In this document: positions 25,827-35,866 of the stretch, piece after piece
How positions within the stretch are numbered: position 1 is the stretch's first letter
How the letters are laid out: the number at the start of each line of letters is the position of its first letter
Assembly (NCBI RefSeq): GCF_030694375.1
Contig: NZ_JAUXYL010000020.1
Span: forward strand, 1 to 64,000
Source: Algoriphagus sp.
Lineage (GTDB): Bacteria > Bacteroidota > Bacteroidia > Cytophagales > Cyclobacteriaceae
DNA length: 64,000 bases
Direction of reading: 5' to 3'
The notes under the pieces: generated by a model
Seen by the model: only the letters and a program-made list of their open reading frames with translations
What the model was told of the DNA's origin: nothing
Databases searched by the model: none
Program-made: the position numbers and the translations under genes

Positions 25827-27272
25827 TTACTTCACATTGTAGCTCTGCATAAAAGGCTGACCATTTGGTGCCACGCCTTCCAGTCTCAGCTTTCCACTGA
25901 ATTCCTCTAGGTATTTTCCTGCAGCTTTTGGGTCTTTGGCAGGAATCTGATTGATATGTGTAATCACAAAGCCATCCCGGAATCCCAAGTCACGTAAATA
26001 TCCGCGGGTCATGGAGGTGATCTTGATTCCGTAAGGCACTTTGAGACGGTCTTTTTCGATTGTATTTACAGACTCCAATTTTGCGCCCAGAAGCACCGAA
26101 GTGAAAAATTCCCGCTTGATGACTCCTTCTCCACCTTCCAGATTCTGAAGGGTGAGTTGGGCGGTTTTCAAATTGCCATTTCTCATGTATTCAACCGCAA
26201 CTTTGCTTCCGGGATAGAAATAGGAAAGTGCCTCTTCAAAGCTTCCTTTTCCGGTGATCTTCCAATCATCGATTTTGATGATGACATCATCCTTTTGCAG
26301 TCCGACTTTTTCCGCAGAACCTCCCCTTAGAATATGAGTAACGATTACTCCGTCCAGTGATTTCAATTTCATTTCCTCAGCCAGTTCGGGTGTCAATTCG
26401 ACAACATCGATTCCCGGAATGGCCTTTTGAACTTCTCCGAACTTAATTAGATCATTGGCGATTTTCAGGGCGATATCTACAGGTACTGCAAACCCGTAGC
26501 CGGTGTATGAACCGGTTCGGGAAAGTATCGCCGTGTTGATTCCGACTAATTCGCCTTTTATGTTGACCAAAGCCCCGCCTGAGTTTCCGGGGTTGATCGG
26601 TGCGTCGGTTTGGATGAAACTTTCCAAAGGAAAATCCCCACCGAGAATATTGATTTGACGCTCCTTAGCTGACACAATCCCCGCAGTGACAGTGGATGTC
26701 AGGTTAAATGGGTTACCTACAGCCAAAACCCACTCACCGATTTGAAGGCTTCGACTGTTGCCACGCTTGATTTCGGGTAGATTTGTTGCTTCGATTTTGA
26801 GGACTGCGATGTCTGTGTTTTTGTCAGTTCCTACCAGTTTGGCGGAATAGGTTCGTTTTTGATGGACCACCTCGATGGTCTCTGCACGATCGATCACGTG
26901 GTTGTTGGTGATGATGTAGCCATCCTTGGAGATAATCACTCCTGATCCGGTGCTGACCTGCTGGGTGGGTCCGGTGCCGAAGAAATAATCAAACATGCTG
27001 TACCGTCTCGGATCGGTGCCGGAAAAGTTTTTGATAAAAACGACCGACTCGGTACTGTTTTGAGAAGCTTCTACGAAGGAAACGGGTAGCGTTAATCCAT
27101 CGGCTTGAGTCGCCGGGCGAAACGCAGCAGTAAATTGCATTTCTGTATTTGGGGAATCTGCCGATCCAATCTCACTAGTCTGAGCAGAATTAATTTCAAG
27201 GTAAGACCAACAAGCCGCTCCGGCAATCCCTGCCAGAAAAGGCAATCCGATAGATTTGATGAATGAGTTCAT
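25827..27272 (-). CDS. HtrA/DegQ-family periplasmic serine protease
   Basis: The 481-residue protein has an N-terminal signal or anchor (residues about 8-25), a trypsin-like domain with the triad H125 (ITNNHVID), D154 (NTDIAVLK) and S231 (PGNSGGAL), and two PDZ domains (about 285-375 and 390-478), the first with GSAEKVGLQKDDVIIKIDDW. It cleaves misfolded envelope proteins. It is monocistronic by appearance, with its own terminator, and divergent from dxr. It is one of three HtrA-like proteins in the window. Confidence 0.92.
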   Translation of the reverse strand: MNSFIKSIGLPFLAGIAGAACWSYLEINSAQTSEIGSADSPNTEMQFTAAFRPATQADGLTLPVSFVEASQNSTESVVFIKNFSGTDPRRYSMFDYFFGTGPTQQVSTGSGVIISKDGYIITNNHVIDRAETIEVVHQKRTYSAKLVGTDKNTDIAVLKIEATNLPEIKRGNSRSLQIGEWVLAVGNPFNLTSTVTAGIVSAKERQINILGGDFPLESFIQTDAPINPGNSGGALVNIKGELVGINTAILSRTGSYTGYGFAVPVDIALKIANDLIKFGEVQKAIPGIDVVELTPELAEEMKLKSLDGVIVTHILRGGSAEKVGLQKDDVIIKIDDWKITGKGSFEEALSYFYPGSKVAVEYMRNGNLKTAQLTLQNLEGGEGVIKREFFTSVLLGAKLESVNTIEKDRLKVPYGIKITSMTRGYLRDLGFRDGFVITHINQIPAKDPKAAGKYLEEFSGKLRLEGVAPNGQPFMQSYNVK

Positions 27273-27494
27273 AGTATAGTAAATTACTCAATAAGCGCAC
27301 TGATAGTTTCTGGGCCTGTATTACTTCACATTTTTTAAGATGATCCAAGATTAAAAAAAAACCAAAAATCATCCCATTCCCCAAAAAGTGACGAATTGTA
27401 CAAGGAAAAGTCTGGTCAATTGGTAATTTTGTCAGCCCGAAACCGAACTTTAGCCAAATGACAGAGTTTTGAATCGGAATATAAACCCCTTCGA

Positions 27495-28661
27495 ATGACA
27501 GATAAAAAGCGCGTAGCCATCTTGGGCAGTACCGGAAGCATTGGCACTCAAACCCTCGAGGTGATTCGGCAACATCCCGAAGATTTTTTAGTTGAAGTGC
27601 TCACGGCTCAAAATAATTGTGACTTGCTGATTGCCCAAGCGCTGGAATTCAATCCAAACGCAGTGGTGATCGGGAATGAGGACAATTATCAAAAAGTCAA
27701 AGCGGCCTTGCTTCCCCACGATATCAAAGTTTTTGCCGGGCAAAAAGCGATAGCTCAAATCGTGGAAATGGAAACGATCGATGTGGTCCTTACCGCTTTG
27801 GTCGGCTACTCCGGCTTGATTCCAACGGTAAATGCAATCAAAGCGGGAAAGCAGATTGCACTGGCAAACAAAGAGACGATGGTCGTAGCGGGAGAGATAA
27901 TTACCGCTTTGGCCAAAGAAAACCGGGTTAATATTTTCCCTGTAGATTCAGAGCACTCGGCGATTTTCCAGTGTCTTGTCGGTGAATATCAAAATCCGAT
28001 TGAAAAAATAATCCTGACTGCTTCGGGTGGACCATTTCGTGGGAAAGATCGAACTTTTCTCGAAACTGTCACCCGTGAGCAAGCTTTGAAACATCCCAAC
28101 TGGGATATGGGGGCCAAAATCACTATTGACTCCGCCTCGCTGATGAATAAAGGCTTGGAGGTAATCGAAGCAAAGTGGCTTTTTGGTTTGAAAACCGAAC
28201 AGATCGAAGTCATCGTTCATCCCCAAAGTATCATCCATTCTTTGGTACAATTTGAAGACGGATCGATCAAGGCACAACTTGGCTTACCGGATATGCGTAT
28301 CCCGATTCAGTTTGCCTTGAGTTTTCCGCATCGGTTGAAAAGCGATTTTGAGCGATTTGACTTCATGAACTATCCGCAACTGACGTTTGAGCAGCCGGAT
28401 TTAAAAACTTTCAGGAACCTTCAGCTGGCATTTGATGCTTTAGCAAAGGGAGGAAACGCTCCATGTATCCTAAACGCTTCCAACGAAATTGCCGTGGCGG
28501 CTTTCTTAAACAAGGAAGTGGGATTTTTGGAGATGTCTGACCTGATCGCCGATACTTTGGCAAAAGCAACCTTTATAGCACGACCTAGTTTGGAAGATTA
28601 CATAGCTACCGATCAGGAGTCAAGAGAAATTACAACACAACTAATTAAGCGTAGAAAATAA
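27495..28661 (+). CDS. dxr: 1-deoxy-D-xylulose 5-phosphate reductoisomerase
   Basis: This 388-residue enzyme makes 2-C-methyl-D-erythritol 4-phosphate, the second step of the MEP isoprenoid pathway, using NADPH and a divalent metal. Visible are the NADPH motif GSTGSIG (residues 11-17), ALANKETMV, the metal-binding DSEHSAIFQ, the flexible active-site loop region around HPNWDMG, and DSASLMNKGLEVIEA. Length is normal. Its stop overlaps the rseP start (TAATG), an arrangement common in bacteria. Confidence 0.97.
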   Translation: MTDKKRVAILGSTGSIGTQTLEVIRQHPEDFLVEVLTAQNNCDLLIAQALEFNPNAVVIGNEDNYQKVKAALLPHDIKVFAGQKAIAQIVEMETIDVVLTALVGYSGLIPTVNAIKAGKQIALANKETMVVAGEIITALAKENRVNIFPVDSEHSAIFQCLVGEYQNPIEKIILTASGGPFRGKDRTFLETVTREQALKHPNWDMGAKITIDSASLMNKGLEVIEAKWLFGLKTEQIEVIVHPQSIIHSLVQFEDGSIKAQLGLPDMRIPIQFALSFPHRLKSDFERFDFMNYPQLTFEQPDLKTFRNLQLAFDALAKGGNAPCILNASNEIAVAAFLNKEVGFLEMSDLIADTLAKATFIARPSLEDYIATDQESREITTQLIKRRK

Positions 28662-29974
28662 TGGAAACATTGATTATGGTGGGCCAATTGCTCCTGGGAT
28701 TATCGATCCTGGTAGGGCTTCATGAATTGGGTCACTTGCTTACAGCCAAGATGTTTGGCATGAGAGTAGAGAAATTTTCAATCGGTTTTCCTCCCAAAAT
28801 CGCTGGATTCCAGTGGGGAGAAACTGAATATTCGATAGGGGCGATTCCTTTGGGAGGTTTTGTGAAGATCTCCGGAATGGTAGATGAGTCCATGGATACC
28901 GAGCAGATGTCTTCCGAGCCGCAGCCTTGGGAATTTCGGTCCAAACCGGCCTGGCAGCGATTGATCGTCATGTTGGGAGGTATCATTGTCAATGTGGTCA
29001 CCGGGATTATCATTTTTGTGGTTTTGGTGTACCAAAACGGAGAAACCTTCTATTCTAGAGATCAGGTCATCCAAAACGGGATCGTAGCCTATGAATACGG
29101 GGAAGCTATTGGCTTTAAAACCGGCGATAAAGTCCTGGACATCAACGGCGAACCTTATCAGGGAATCAACGACTTGACGAGCGGTTCGGCTTTGCTCAGC
29201 GAAAACGGCTACTACACAGTAGACCGTAATGGTGAGCAAATTAAAATTGACATCCCGCGTGGATTTATTAACACCTTCAACAGCGAGGAGTCATTCAGCA
29301 AATTTGTTCAGATCCGATTTCCGTTTGAAGTGGGTGCTGTGGACAAAGGAAGCGGCGCAGAATCTGCGGGAATAAAGCCGGGAGATAAAATTCTGGCAGT
29401 CAACAATCAGCCAATCGAGTATTTCGATGAGATGCAATCGGCACTTCAGCCTTTAGTCGGAAAGACTGCTCAAGTGGTCAGAAAAAATGAAACCGGAATA
29501 GACACCTTGGCAATTGCGGTTACGGATGAAGCCCGAATCGGGATCGCTGTGCAGACACTCATCGAGCCAACTCGCAGGCAGTATGGTTTTGGTGAAGCGA
29601 TCAGCAAAGGAACTTCAAGAGCATTCGGTGTGGTGATTGTAAATGCCCGAGCCTTAGGTAAAATGTTTACCGGTGAAGTTTCTGCAAAAAACGTAAGTGG
29701 TCCGGTAGGCATGGCGAAAATCTACGGTTCCACTTGGGACTGGGTGAAATTTTGGAGTATTACTGGTTTGATTTCGATGATCCTAGCCTTTATGAACTTA
29801 CTTCCGATTCCTGCTCTTGACGGTGGGCATGTGGTATTCTTGCTTTATGAAATGGTCTCCGGCCGAACTCCATCTGATAAGTTTCTGGAAAATGCGCAGA
29901 AAGTCGGCATGGTGATTCTGTTGGCCTTGATGGTTTTTGCGATCGGGAATGATATTTTGAAGTTGTTTAGTTGA
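28661..29974 (+). CDS. rseP: Site-2 protease RseP
   Basis: This 437-residue intramembrane zinc metalloprotease carries HELGH at residues 21-25 in the first membrane helix and the second active-site motif NLLPIPALDGGH near residue 370. Two PDZ-like domains lie between (one around 130-200 with FKTGDKVLDINGE, one around 220-300 with GIKPGDKILAVNNQP). It degrades membrane-embedded anti-sigma factors and signal peptides in other bacteria. It is translationally coupled to dxr. Confidence 0.95.
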   Translation: METLIMVGQLLLGLSILVGLHELGHLLTAKMFGMRVEKFSIGFPPKIAGFQWGETEYSIGAIPLGGFVKISGMVDESMDTEQMSSEPQPWEFRSKPAWQRLIVMLGGIIVNVVTGIIIFVVLVYQNGETFYSRDQVIQNGIVAYEYGEAIGFKTGDKVLDINGEPYQGINDLTSGSALLSENGYYTVDRNGEQIKIDIPRGFINTFNSEESFSKFVQIRFPFEVGAVDKGSGAESAGIKPGDKILAVNNQPIEYFDEMQSALQPLVGKTAQVVRKNETGIDTLAIAVTDEARIGIAVQTLIEPTRRQYGFGEAISKGTSRAFGVVIVNARALGKMFTGEVSAKNVSGPVGMAKIYGSTWDWVKFWSITGLISMILAFMNLLPIPALDGGHVVFLLYEMVSGRTPSDKFLENAQKVGMVILLALMVFAIGNDILKLFS

Positions 29975-30155
29975 TCATTATCCAATCCAAGCCTACCAAG
30001 CCGATATAAGAGCAATTTATTCGGCGTCTTAACTGCCAATTTGACCCAATCCTCTTTTGGCATTGACCTTGACTTATTAGGGAGAACCTTCGTATATAGG
30101 GGGTTCTTCTTTTATTTTAGCTATTCACTGACAGCCCGGCTGTCAATCTGTCTAT

Positions 30156-32633
30156 ATGAACCAATTCGCAAATTCTTTATTTCAAAATCTCATGTCCGGT
30201 GATTACACTGGGGAGGGGGATCTCATCCAATTGATCACTGACGAGGAAGAAGGTGATCCAAGCAATGAGTCTTTTGAAGAAGAAGTCCCCATTCTGTCAG
30301 TTCGAAATACCGTCCTTTTTCCCGGTGTAGTTATTCCTATTACTGTGGGTAGGCAACGATCTATCCGCTTGGTGAAGAAAGCCCACAAGGGCAGTAAGCT
30401 CATTGGAGTATGTGCACAGATCAACCCCAACAATGACGATCCCGGATGGGAAGACATTTATCAGGTGGGAACATTGGCCAAAATCATCAAAATGATCGTG
30501 CTCCCTGATGGGAACACTACGATTATTATTCAAGGCAAAAAGCGCTTTAAAATCCGGGAGCAGGTCACAGACGATCCCTATTTTATGGCTAAGGTTGATT
30601 ACCTGGAGGAAAGTTTTCCGAAGAACTCCAGAAAAATCAAAGCCTTGGAGGAATCCTTAAAAGAGGCTGCAAGCAAAATCCTTCATCTTAACCCGGAGAT
30701 TCCCCGTGAAGCTCAGGTGGCTCTGGATAATATTGACAACACGCCTTTTCTGACGCATTTCCTTTCCTCCAATATCAACGCTCCTGTAGAATCCAAGCAG
30801 CGCCTGATCGAGATCAATGACGGAATTGAGCGTGCGACGCTTCTTTTGGAATACATGATGAAAGACATCCAAATGCTGGAGTTGAAGTCTGAAATCCACA
30901 AGAAAGTCCACACCGATATCGATCAGCAGCAGCGGGACTATTTCCTGCGTCAGCAGATGAAAGTCCTGCAGGATGAGCTTGGAGAAGATGGTCCTGAAAA
31001 AGAAGTGGAGGATCTGAGAGAAAAAGGAGAATTGAAACATTGGCCAATTGAAGTCAAGAAGCACTTTGAAAAAGAGCTGGACAAAATTCTCCGGATCAAT
31101 CCTGCTGCCGCTGAATACCCCATCGCACTCAACTATGCTGAAACCTTGGTAGATCTGCCATGGAATGAGTTTACGCTTGATAATTTTGATCTAAAGCATG
31201 CCAAGGCCGTACTTGATGCGGATCATTTTGGTTTGGAAAAAGTAAAAGAGCGGATCATCGAATACCTGGCGGTACTGAAATTAAAGAATGACCTGAAAGG
31301 CCCGATTCTTTGCCTGTACGGACCTCCCGGCGTAGGTAAAACCTCTCTTGGTAAATCTGTTGCTGCGGCTTTGGGGCGAAAATATATCCGAATGTCACTC
31401 GGAGGCCTTCATGATGAAGCGGAGATCCGTGGACATCGAAAGACCTATGTCGGGGCGATGCCCGGTAAGATCATTCAGAATATGAAAAAGGTGAAAATCT
31501 CCAATCCGGTATTTGTACTGGATGAGATTGATAAGCTTTCCTCTGATTTCAGGGGTGATCCTTCTTCCGCATTTCTGGAGGTCTTGGATCCGGAGCAAAA
31601 TTTCGCTTTTCTGGATAATTACCTGGAAGTAGAATATGACCTGAGCAAGGTTCTGTTTATAGCTACAGCAAATTCACTGGATACGATTCAGCCTGCCTTG
31701 CGGGATCGAATGGAGATCATCGAAGTGACGGGATATACTCAGGAAGAAAAGCTGGAAATCGCCAAGCGTCATCTTGTGCCCAAGCAGCGAAAAGAACATG
31801 GCTTGAAAGCCAAAGATATCAGCTTTGATAAGGCGGCATTGGCCAAAATCATCGAAGACTACACACGCGAATCAGGTGTAAGAAGCTTGGAGCGGGCAAT
31901 TGGTAAAGTGATACGAAATATCGCCAAGTCGATTGCAATGGAGGAGGAATACGATCATAAAATAACACCTGCGGCAGTTCGTAAAATTCTCGGTTCCGAG
32001 ATTTTTGATAAAGAAACCTACCAAGATAACAGTATTGCAGGTGTAGTGACTGGGCTTGCCTGGACGAGTGTAGGAGGAGAAATTCTCTTCATTGAGTCCA
32101 GTCTTAGCCGGGGTAAAGGCAAATTGACCCTGTCAGGTCAACTGGGAGAGGTGATGAAAGAGTCTGCCATGACGGCACTTTCTTACCTGAAATCAAAAGC
32201 CGAAACCTTAGGTATTGACCACCGTGTTTTTGATCAGTATGATCTTCACATCCACGTTCCAGCAGGGGCTGTACCAAAAGACGGACCATCTGCCGGTATC
32301 ACCATGCTGACGGCTATGGCCTCAGTGTACACCCAGCGTAAAGTAAAATCAAAAGTCGCAATGACCGGAGAGATCAGCTTGATTGGTAAAGTGATGCCTG
32401 TAGGGGGAATCAAGGAAAAAATCCTTGCTGCCAAACGTGCCGGAATAAAGGAAATCATTCTTTGCAGAAAAAACCTTCGGGATATAGAAGAGATTGACCA
32501 GCAATATGTTAAAGGAATTGAATTTCATTTTGTTGATAAAGTGGGAGAGGTACTCAACATCGCTCTGACTCAAAACAAGGTTGACAATCCACTTAAATTC
32601 ACATTTTCAGAGCCTAAATCTGCTCAGGAATAA
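30156..32633 (+). CDS. lon: ATP-dependent Lon protease
   Basis: The 825-residue protein has the N-terminal substrate-recognition domain ([19 protein letters not shown] opening), a helical region, an AAA+ domain with Walker A GPPGVGKT (about 389-396) and Walker [10 protein letters not shown], and the protease domain with the Ser-Lys dyad S712 (DGPSAGIT) and the lysine in GGIKEK (about 753). It acts in the cytoplasm on damaged and regulatory proteins. The extended acidic N-terminus ([16 protein letters not shown]) is common in Bacteroidota. A strong terminator follows. Confidence 0.97.
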   Translation: MNQFANSLFQNLMSGDYTGEGDLIQLITDEEEGDPSNESFEEEVPILSVRNTVLFPGVVIPITVGRQRSIRLVKKAHKGSKLIGVCAQINPNNDDPGWEDIYQVGTLAKIIKMIVLPDGNTTIIIQGKKRFKIREQVTDDPYFMAKVDYLEESFPKNSRKIKALEESLKEAASKILHLNPEIPREAQVALDNIDNTPFLTHFLSSNINAPVESKQRLIEINDGIERATLLLEYMMKDIQMLELKSEIHKKVHTDIDQQQRDYFLRQQMKVLQDELGEDGPEKEVEDLREKGELKHWPIEVKKHFEKELDKILRINPAAAEYPIALNYAETLVDLPWNEFTLDNFDLKHAKAVLDADHFGLEKVKERIIEYLAVLKLKNDLKGPILCLYGPPGVGKTSLGKSVAAALGRKYIRMSLGGLHDEAEIRGHRKTYVGAMPGKIIQNMKKVKISNPVFVLDEIDKLSSDFRGDPSSAFLEVLDPEQNFAFLDNYLEVEYDLSKVLFIATANSLDTIQPALRDRMEIIEVTGYTQEEKLEIAKRHLVPKQRKEHGLKAKDISFDKAALAKIIEDYTRESGVRSLERAIGKVIRNIAKSIAMEEEYDHKITPAAVRKILGSEIFDKETYQDNSIAGVVTGLAWTSVGGEILFIESSLSRGKGKLTLSGQLGEVMKESAMTALSYLKSKAETLGIDHRVFDQYDLHIHVPAGAVPKDGPSAGITMLTAMASVYTQRKVKSKVAMTGEISLIGKVMPVGGIKEKILAAKRAGIKEIILCRKNLRDIEEIDQQYVKGIEFHFVDKVGEVLNIALTQNKVDNPLKFTFSEPKSAQE

Positions 32634-32638
32634 TCAAA

Positions 32639-32676
32639 AAAAGGCTTCCTCGATTGAAGGGGAAGCCTTTTAAATC
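32639..32676 (+). terminator. Terminator of lon
   Basis: Stem AAAAGGCTTCC (32639-32649) pairs with GGAAGCCTTTT (32661-32671), followed by a T-rich stretch. Confidence 0.85.
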
Positions 32677-32722
32677 TTTTTGATACGAAAATCAGTTTCA
32701 CTTTCAGCACCACACACTACCC

Positions 32723-34120
32723 ATGAGCCAACTTGATTCACTTACTCCAAGGCAAATCGTTGAAGAGCTTGACAAATACATCATCGGACAAAAGGACGCA
32801 AAACGAAACGTGGCGATTGCCTTGCGCAATCGAATACGTCGCATGATGGTGAAGTCAGATATTCAAAAAGATATCGTTCCAAATAATATTCTCCTGATCG
32901 GAAGCACGGGGGTGGGAAAAACAGAAATCGCACGTCGATTGGCTAACATTGCCCAGGCTCCTTTTACCAAGGTGGAAGCTTCAAAATTTACCGAAGTTGG
33001 ATACGTGGGGCGCGATGTGGAAAGTATGGTGCGTGACCTCATGGAGCAATCTGTTCATTTGGTAAAAGAGGTAAAAAACGAAGCAGTAAAAGTAAAAGCA
33101 ACTGAAGCCGTAGAGGAAGTGATCTTGGATATTTTGATTCCGCCGGTAAAAAGTGCGGGATTTACACGTCCAATGTCGATCAATATCGACACTCAATCTG
33201 AGCCGGCTGATGACTCCGAACTGAATGAGCGGACTCGTGAGCGTTTCCGCGAAAAGCTGAGAAACGGCGAATTGGACGAACGAAAGATTGAAATTAATGT
33301 CAAAGCCTCTTCACCTGTGGGGATTGGGATGATCGGGAATGGGATGATGGATGATGCCAGCATGGCGGGACTTCAGGACATGATCTCCGGTATGATGCCC
33401 AAGAAGACCAAGAAGCGCAAATTGACGATAGCTGAAGCAAGAAAGGTGCTTTTGGAAGAAGAGATCTCCAAATTGGTGGATTTTGACGAAGTCAAAGAGG
33501 AAGCCATCAAACTTGCCGAAAATAACGGAATCATCTTCATCGATGAGATCGATAAGATTGCTTCCAAAGCCGGAAAAGGTGGTAGTGGCCCTGATGTCAG
33601 TAGAGAAGGAGTGCAGCGTGATTTGCTCCCAATCGTAGAGGGTACCGCTGTGAATACCAAGTATGGTGTAGTAAATACCGATCACGTATTGTTTATTGCT
33701 GCTGGAGCATTCCACGTGAGCAAACCATCGGATTTGATTCCTGAATTGCAGGGGCGATTCCCGATCCGAGTTGAACTCCAAAGTCTGACACAGGAGGACT
33801 TTTCTCGCATTTTGCGGGAGCCAAAGAATGCATTGACCAAGCAATATCAAGCGCTGTTTGAGTCCGAACAGGTGTCCCTTGAATTCAATGATGAGTCCAT
33901 TGAAGAGATCGCGAGACTGGCGTTTTTGATCAATCAGGAGGTGGAAAATATTGGTGCGAGGAGACTTCATACTGTGATGAGTCACTTGCTGAATGATTTC
34001 CTGTTTGATGTCCCGGATGTCATTCAGGCCAATTCCAAGATCATGGTTACCAAGGAAATGGTAGAGGAAAGATTAAATGCACTGGTGAAAAACAGAGACC
34101 TGTCGCAATACATTTTGTAA
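32723..34120 (+). CDS. hslU: HslU, ATPase subunit of the HslUV protease
   Basis: The 465-residue AAA+ unfoldase has Walker A GSTGVGKT (about 61-68), the pore motif GYVGRD, Walker B IIFIDEIDK and a C-terminus ending DLSQYIL, matching the tail that inserts into the HslV peptidase. An intermediate domain with GMMPKKTKKRK-type basic patch lies between. hslV is normally next to hslU, but neither side of this gene has one, so the peptidase must be elsewhere or absent. Confidence 0.95.
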   Translation: MSQLDSLTPRQIVEELDKYIIGQKDAKRNVAIALRNRIRRMMVKSDIQKDIVPNNILLIGSTGVGKTEIARRLANIAQAPFTKVEASKFTEVGYVGRDVESMVRDLMEQSVHLVKEVKNEAVKVKATEAVEEVILDILIPPVKSAGFTRPMSINIDTQSEPADDSELNERTRERFREKLRNGELDERKIEINVKASSPVGIGMIGNGMMDDASMAGLQDMISGMMPKKTKKRKLTIAEARKVLLEEEISKLVDFDEVKEEAIKLAENNGIIFIDEIDKIASKAGKGGSGPDVSREGVQRDLLPIVEGTAVNTKYGVVNTDHVLFIAAGAFHVSKPSDLIPELQGRFPIRVELQSLTQEDFSRILREPKNALTKQYQALFESEQVSLEFNDESIEEIARLAFLINQEVENIGARRLHTVMSHLLNDFLFDVPDVIQANSKIMVTKEMVEERLNALVKNRDLSQYIL

Positions 34121-34132
34121 GGCGATAGAAAA

Positions 34133-34252
34133 AAAAGAGGCTGTCTCATAATTGCTGTTTGTCACATTGAGCACCTGAGCAACGAGAGTTACGAAGTTCG
34201 AAATGTGGCTTCATTAGCTGTAAATGGCCTTCGACTCCTGTCAGCCTCTTTT
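34133..34252. repeat. Long-range inverted repeat downstream of hslU
   Basis: An outer stem AAAAGAGGCTG (about 34133-34143) pairs with CAGCCTCTTTT (about 34242-34252). Inside is an imperfect pair, CACATT/AATGTG. The GAGGCTGTCTCATAA boundary resembles ends of small non-coding mobile elements in this phylum. It may also act as a terminator for hslU. Confidence 0.5.
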
Positions 34253-34299
34253 ACTTCATTATGAAAGCACTTGAATTCAATAATTACAAATCAAGATAA

Positions 34300-35034
34300 G
34301 TGATGAAATCCCTTCTCATCCTCACCGGTCACACCAAAGGTCTGGGAAAAGCCATTTTGGAAAGATTCTTGGCGCTTGATAATATCAGGATAGTTGCTGT
34401 TTCCCGTTCAATATTGAATTTGCAAGATCCGAAACTGACAGAAGTACAGTTGGATTTGAGTGATTTGGACGCACTGGAGTCCAGACTACCAGCGTTATTT
34501 CCCACAGGGGAATTTGATAAAGTAATCCTGATCAATAATGCCGGCAAGATTGGCGAAATCAAACCAGTAGGAAAGCTTCAACCGAAAGCAATTCAAGGCG
34601 TGATGAATCTGAATCTGCTTGCGCCAATAATTCTCACCAATGGTTTTGTGGAGGCCTACTCCGGAAGCAAAAGCGAAAAGCTGATCTGCACGATCAGTTC
34701 CGGTGCTGCGCACAAGCCACTGGCGGGATGGAGTGAATATTGTACCGGAAAAGCAGGCTTGGCGATGTTTTCCAAGGTGGCAGCAGAAGATCTTAAGGAA
34801 AAAGGATTTCGGGTATTTTCATTGGCGCCGGGAATCATCGATACCGAGATGCAGGCTGACATCAGAAAGGCAGATCCATCGGATTTCCCTGCTTTGGAGC
34901 GTTTTGCTCAATACAAGTCAGAGGGCCATTTGAGTTCGGCAACAGAAGTAGCCGAAAAAGTCTATTACCTTTTGGATAATCCCATACTTTTTCAAGAAGT
35001 CGTTCAGGATGTCCGAAATTTTGATTTGCCTTAG
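34300..35034 (+). CDS. Short-chain dehydrogenase/reductase
   Basis: The 244-residue enzyme has the cofactor motif TGHTKGLG (residues 9-16), NNAG near residue 80 and the catalytic YCTGK (Y147, K151) preceded by a serine in CTISSGAA. The general form recalls sepiapterin-reductase-like or benzil-reductase-like SDRs, but substrate cannot be named. It is convergent with the SixA-like gene and overlaps its end by 4 bp. Confidence 0.9.
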   Translation: MMKSLLILTGHTKGLGKAILERFLALDNIRIVAVSRSILNLQDPKLTEVQLDLSDLDALESRLPALFPTGEFDKVILINNAGKIGEIKPVGKLQPKAIQGVMNLNLLAPIILTNGFVEAYSGSKSEKLICTISSGAAHKPLAGWSEYCTGKAGLAMFSKVAAEDLKEKGFRVFSLAPGIIDTEMQADIRKADPSDFPALERFAQYKSEGHLSSATEVAEKVYYLLDNPILFQEVVQDVRNFDLP

Positions 35035-35531
35035 CTTTTCTTTTTTGGGAAATCAAAAAACCATACCTCGGCAGTTTCCGGTTTGAGTTCTGCCCAATGT
35101 TCAGTTTTTAAATTGAATCCAAACTGTCCGCTAGTTGGTAAATTATCCAATTCTCCACCGAGGTATGTGATCAGATCATTAAATCCGGGATTATGACCAA
35201 AGACCAGTAAGGTATTGACTGAGTCTTTCTGCATTCGGATGATCTTGAGGATTTGATGGGGGGAGGCATGAAAAAGCCCTTTTTCCCAAGAAATGTCATC
35301 CTCTGAAACCCCCAATATTTTAGCTGTGATTTTAGCTGTTTCAGCAGCCCGTAATGCGGTAGAACTCAGCATCAGATCCGGATAAACCCCTTTTTTCTTA
35401 AGCCGATTGGCCATTTTTGGAGCATCATCAAGTCCGCGCTTGGCCAAAGGCCGATCGTGGTCATTTAGCCAAGGGATATCCCAAGATGATTTTGCATGCC
35501 TCACCAAAATTAATTTCTTCTTTTGAGTCAT
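35031..35531 (-). CDS. SixA-like histidine phosphatase
   Basis: The 166-residue protein begins with LVRHAKSSWD, where the RH pair is the phosphate-accepting motif of the histidine phosphatase superfamily, and has a second catalytic histidine in FGHNPGFND. SixA removes phosphate from histidine phosphotransfer domains, although many homologues may have other targets. The short length matches SixA rather than phosphoglycerate mutases. Confidence 0.88.
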   Translation of the reverse strand: MTQKKKLILVRHAKSSWDIPWLNDHDRPLAKRGLDDAPKMANRLKKKGVYPDLMLSSTALRAAETAKITAKILGVSEDDISWEKGLFHASPHQILKIIRMQKDSVNTLLVFGHNPGFNDLITYLGGELDNLPTSGQFGFNLKTEHWAELKPETAEVWFFDFPKKKS

Positions 35532-35610
35532 TTGTATACTATTAATTTGTTTTTTTCGATCTAATCTTTACTTTTAATCCTCTTTTACATACAATTTATA
35601 ACAATTCATT

Positions 35611-35802
35611 ATGTTTACCGGAACAGTAAAATTTTACAATGAAGCCAAGGGTTTCGGATTTATCGTTGATGATCAGACTCAGGGAGATGTATTCGTACAC
35701 GCTACCGGGTTAGTAGACAAAGTCGAACAAAACGACAAAGTAATCTATGACATCAAGGAAGGTAAAAAAGGACCAAACGCCATCAACGTCAAAAAAGCCT
35801 AA
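35611..35802 (+). CDS. Cold-shock domain protein
   Basis: The 63-residue protein is a single CSD: GTVKFYNEAKGFGFI holds RNP1 (KGFGFI) and DVFVHATG is RNP2. It binds single-stranded nucleic acid and acts as an RNA chaperone. The upstream leader of about 75 nt is AT-rich, and a good terminator follows. Confidence 0.95.
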   Translation: MFTGTVKFYNEAKGFGFIVDDQTQGDVFVHATGLVDKVEQNDKVIYDIKEGKKGPNAINVKKA

Positions 35803-35832
35803 GAAATTCAAGAGAATGTATTAGTGTAAATT

Positions 35833-35866
35833 ATCCCCTGAATCATTTTTCAGGGGATTTTTTTGT
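35833..35866. terminator. Bidirectional terminator between cspA-like gene and the MscS gene
   Basis: Perfect stem ATCCCCTGAA (35833-35842) with TTCAGGGGAT (35849-35858), then T7 on the plus strand. It abuts the minus-strand stop at 35843, so it may serve both genes. Confidence 0.85.

Noticed and set aside
33311..33985. A 224-codon minus-strand frame inside hslU
   Set aside because: Antisense shadow of a conserved AAA+ gene with no motif of its own.
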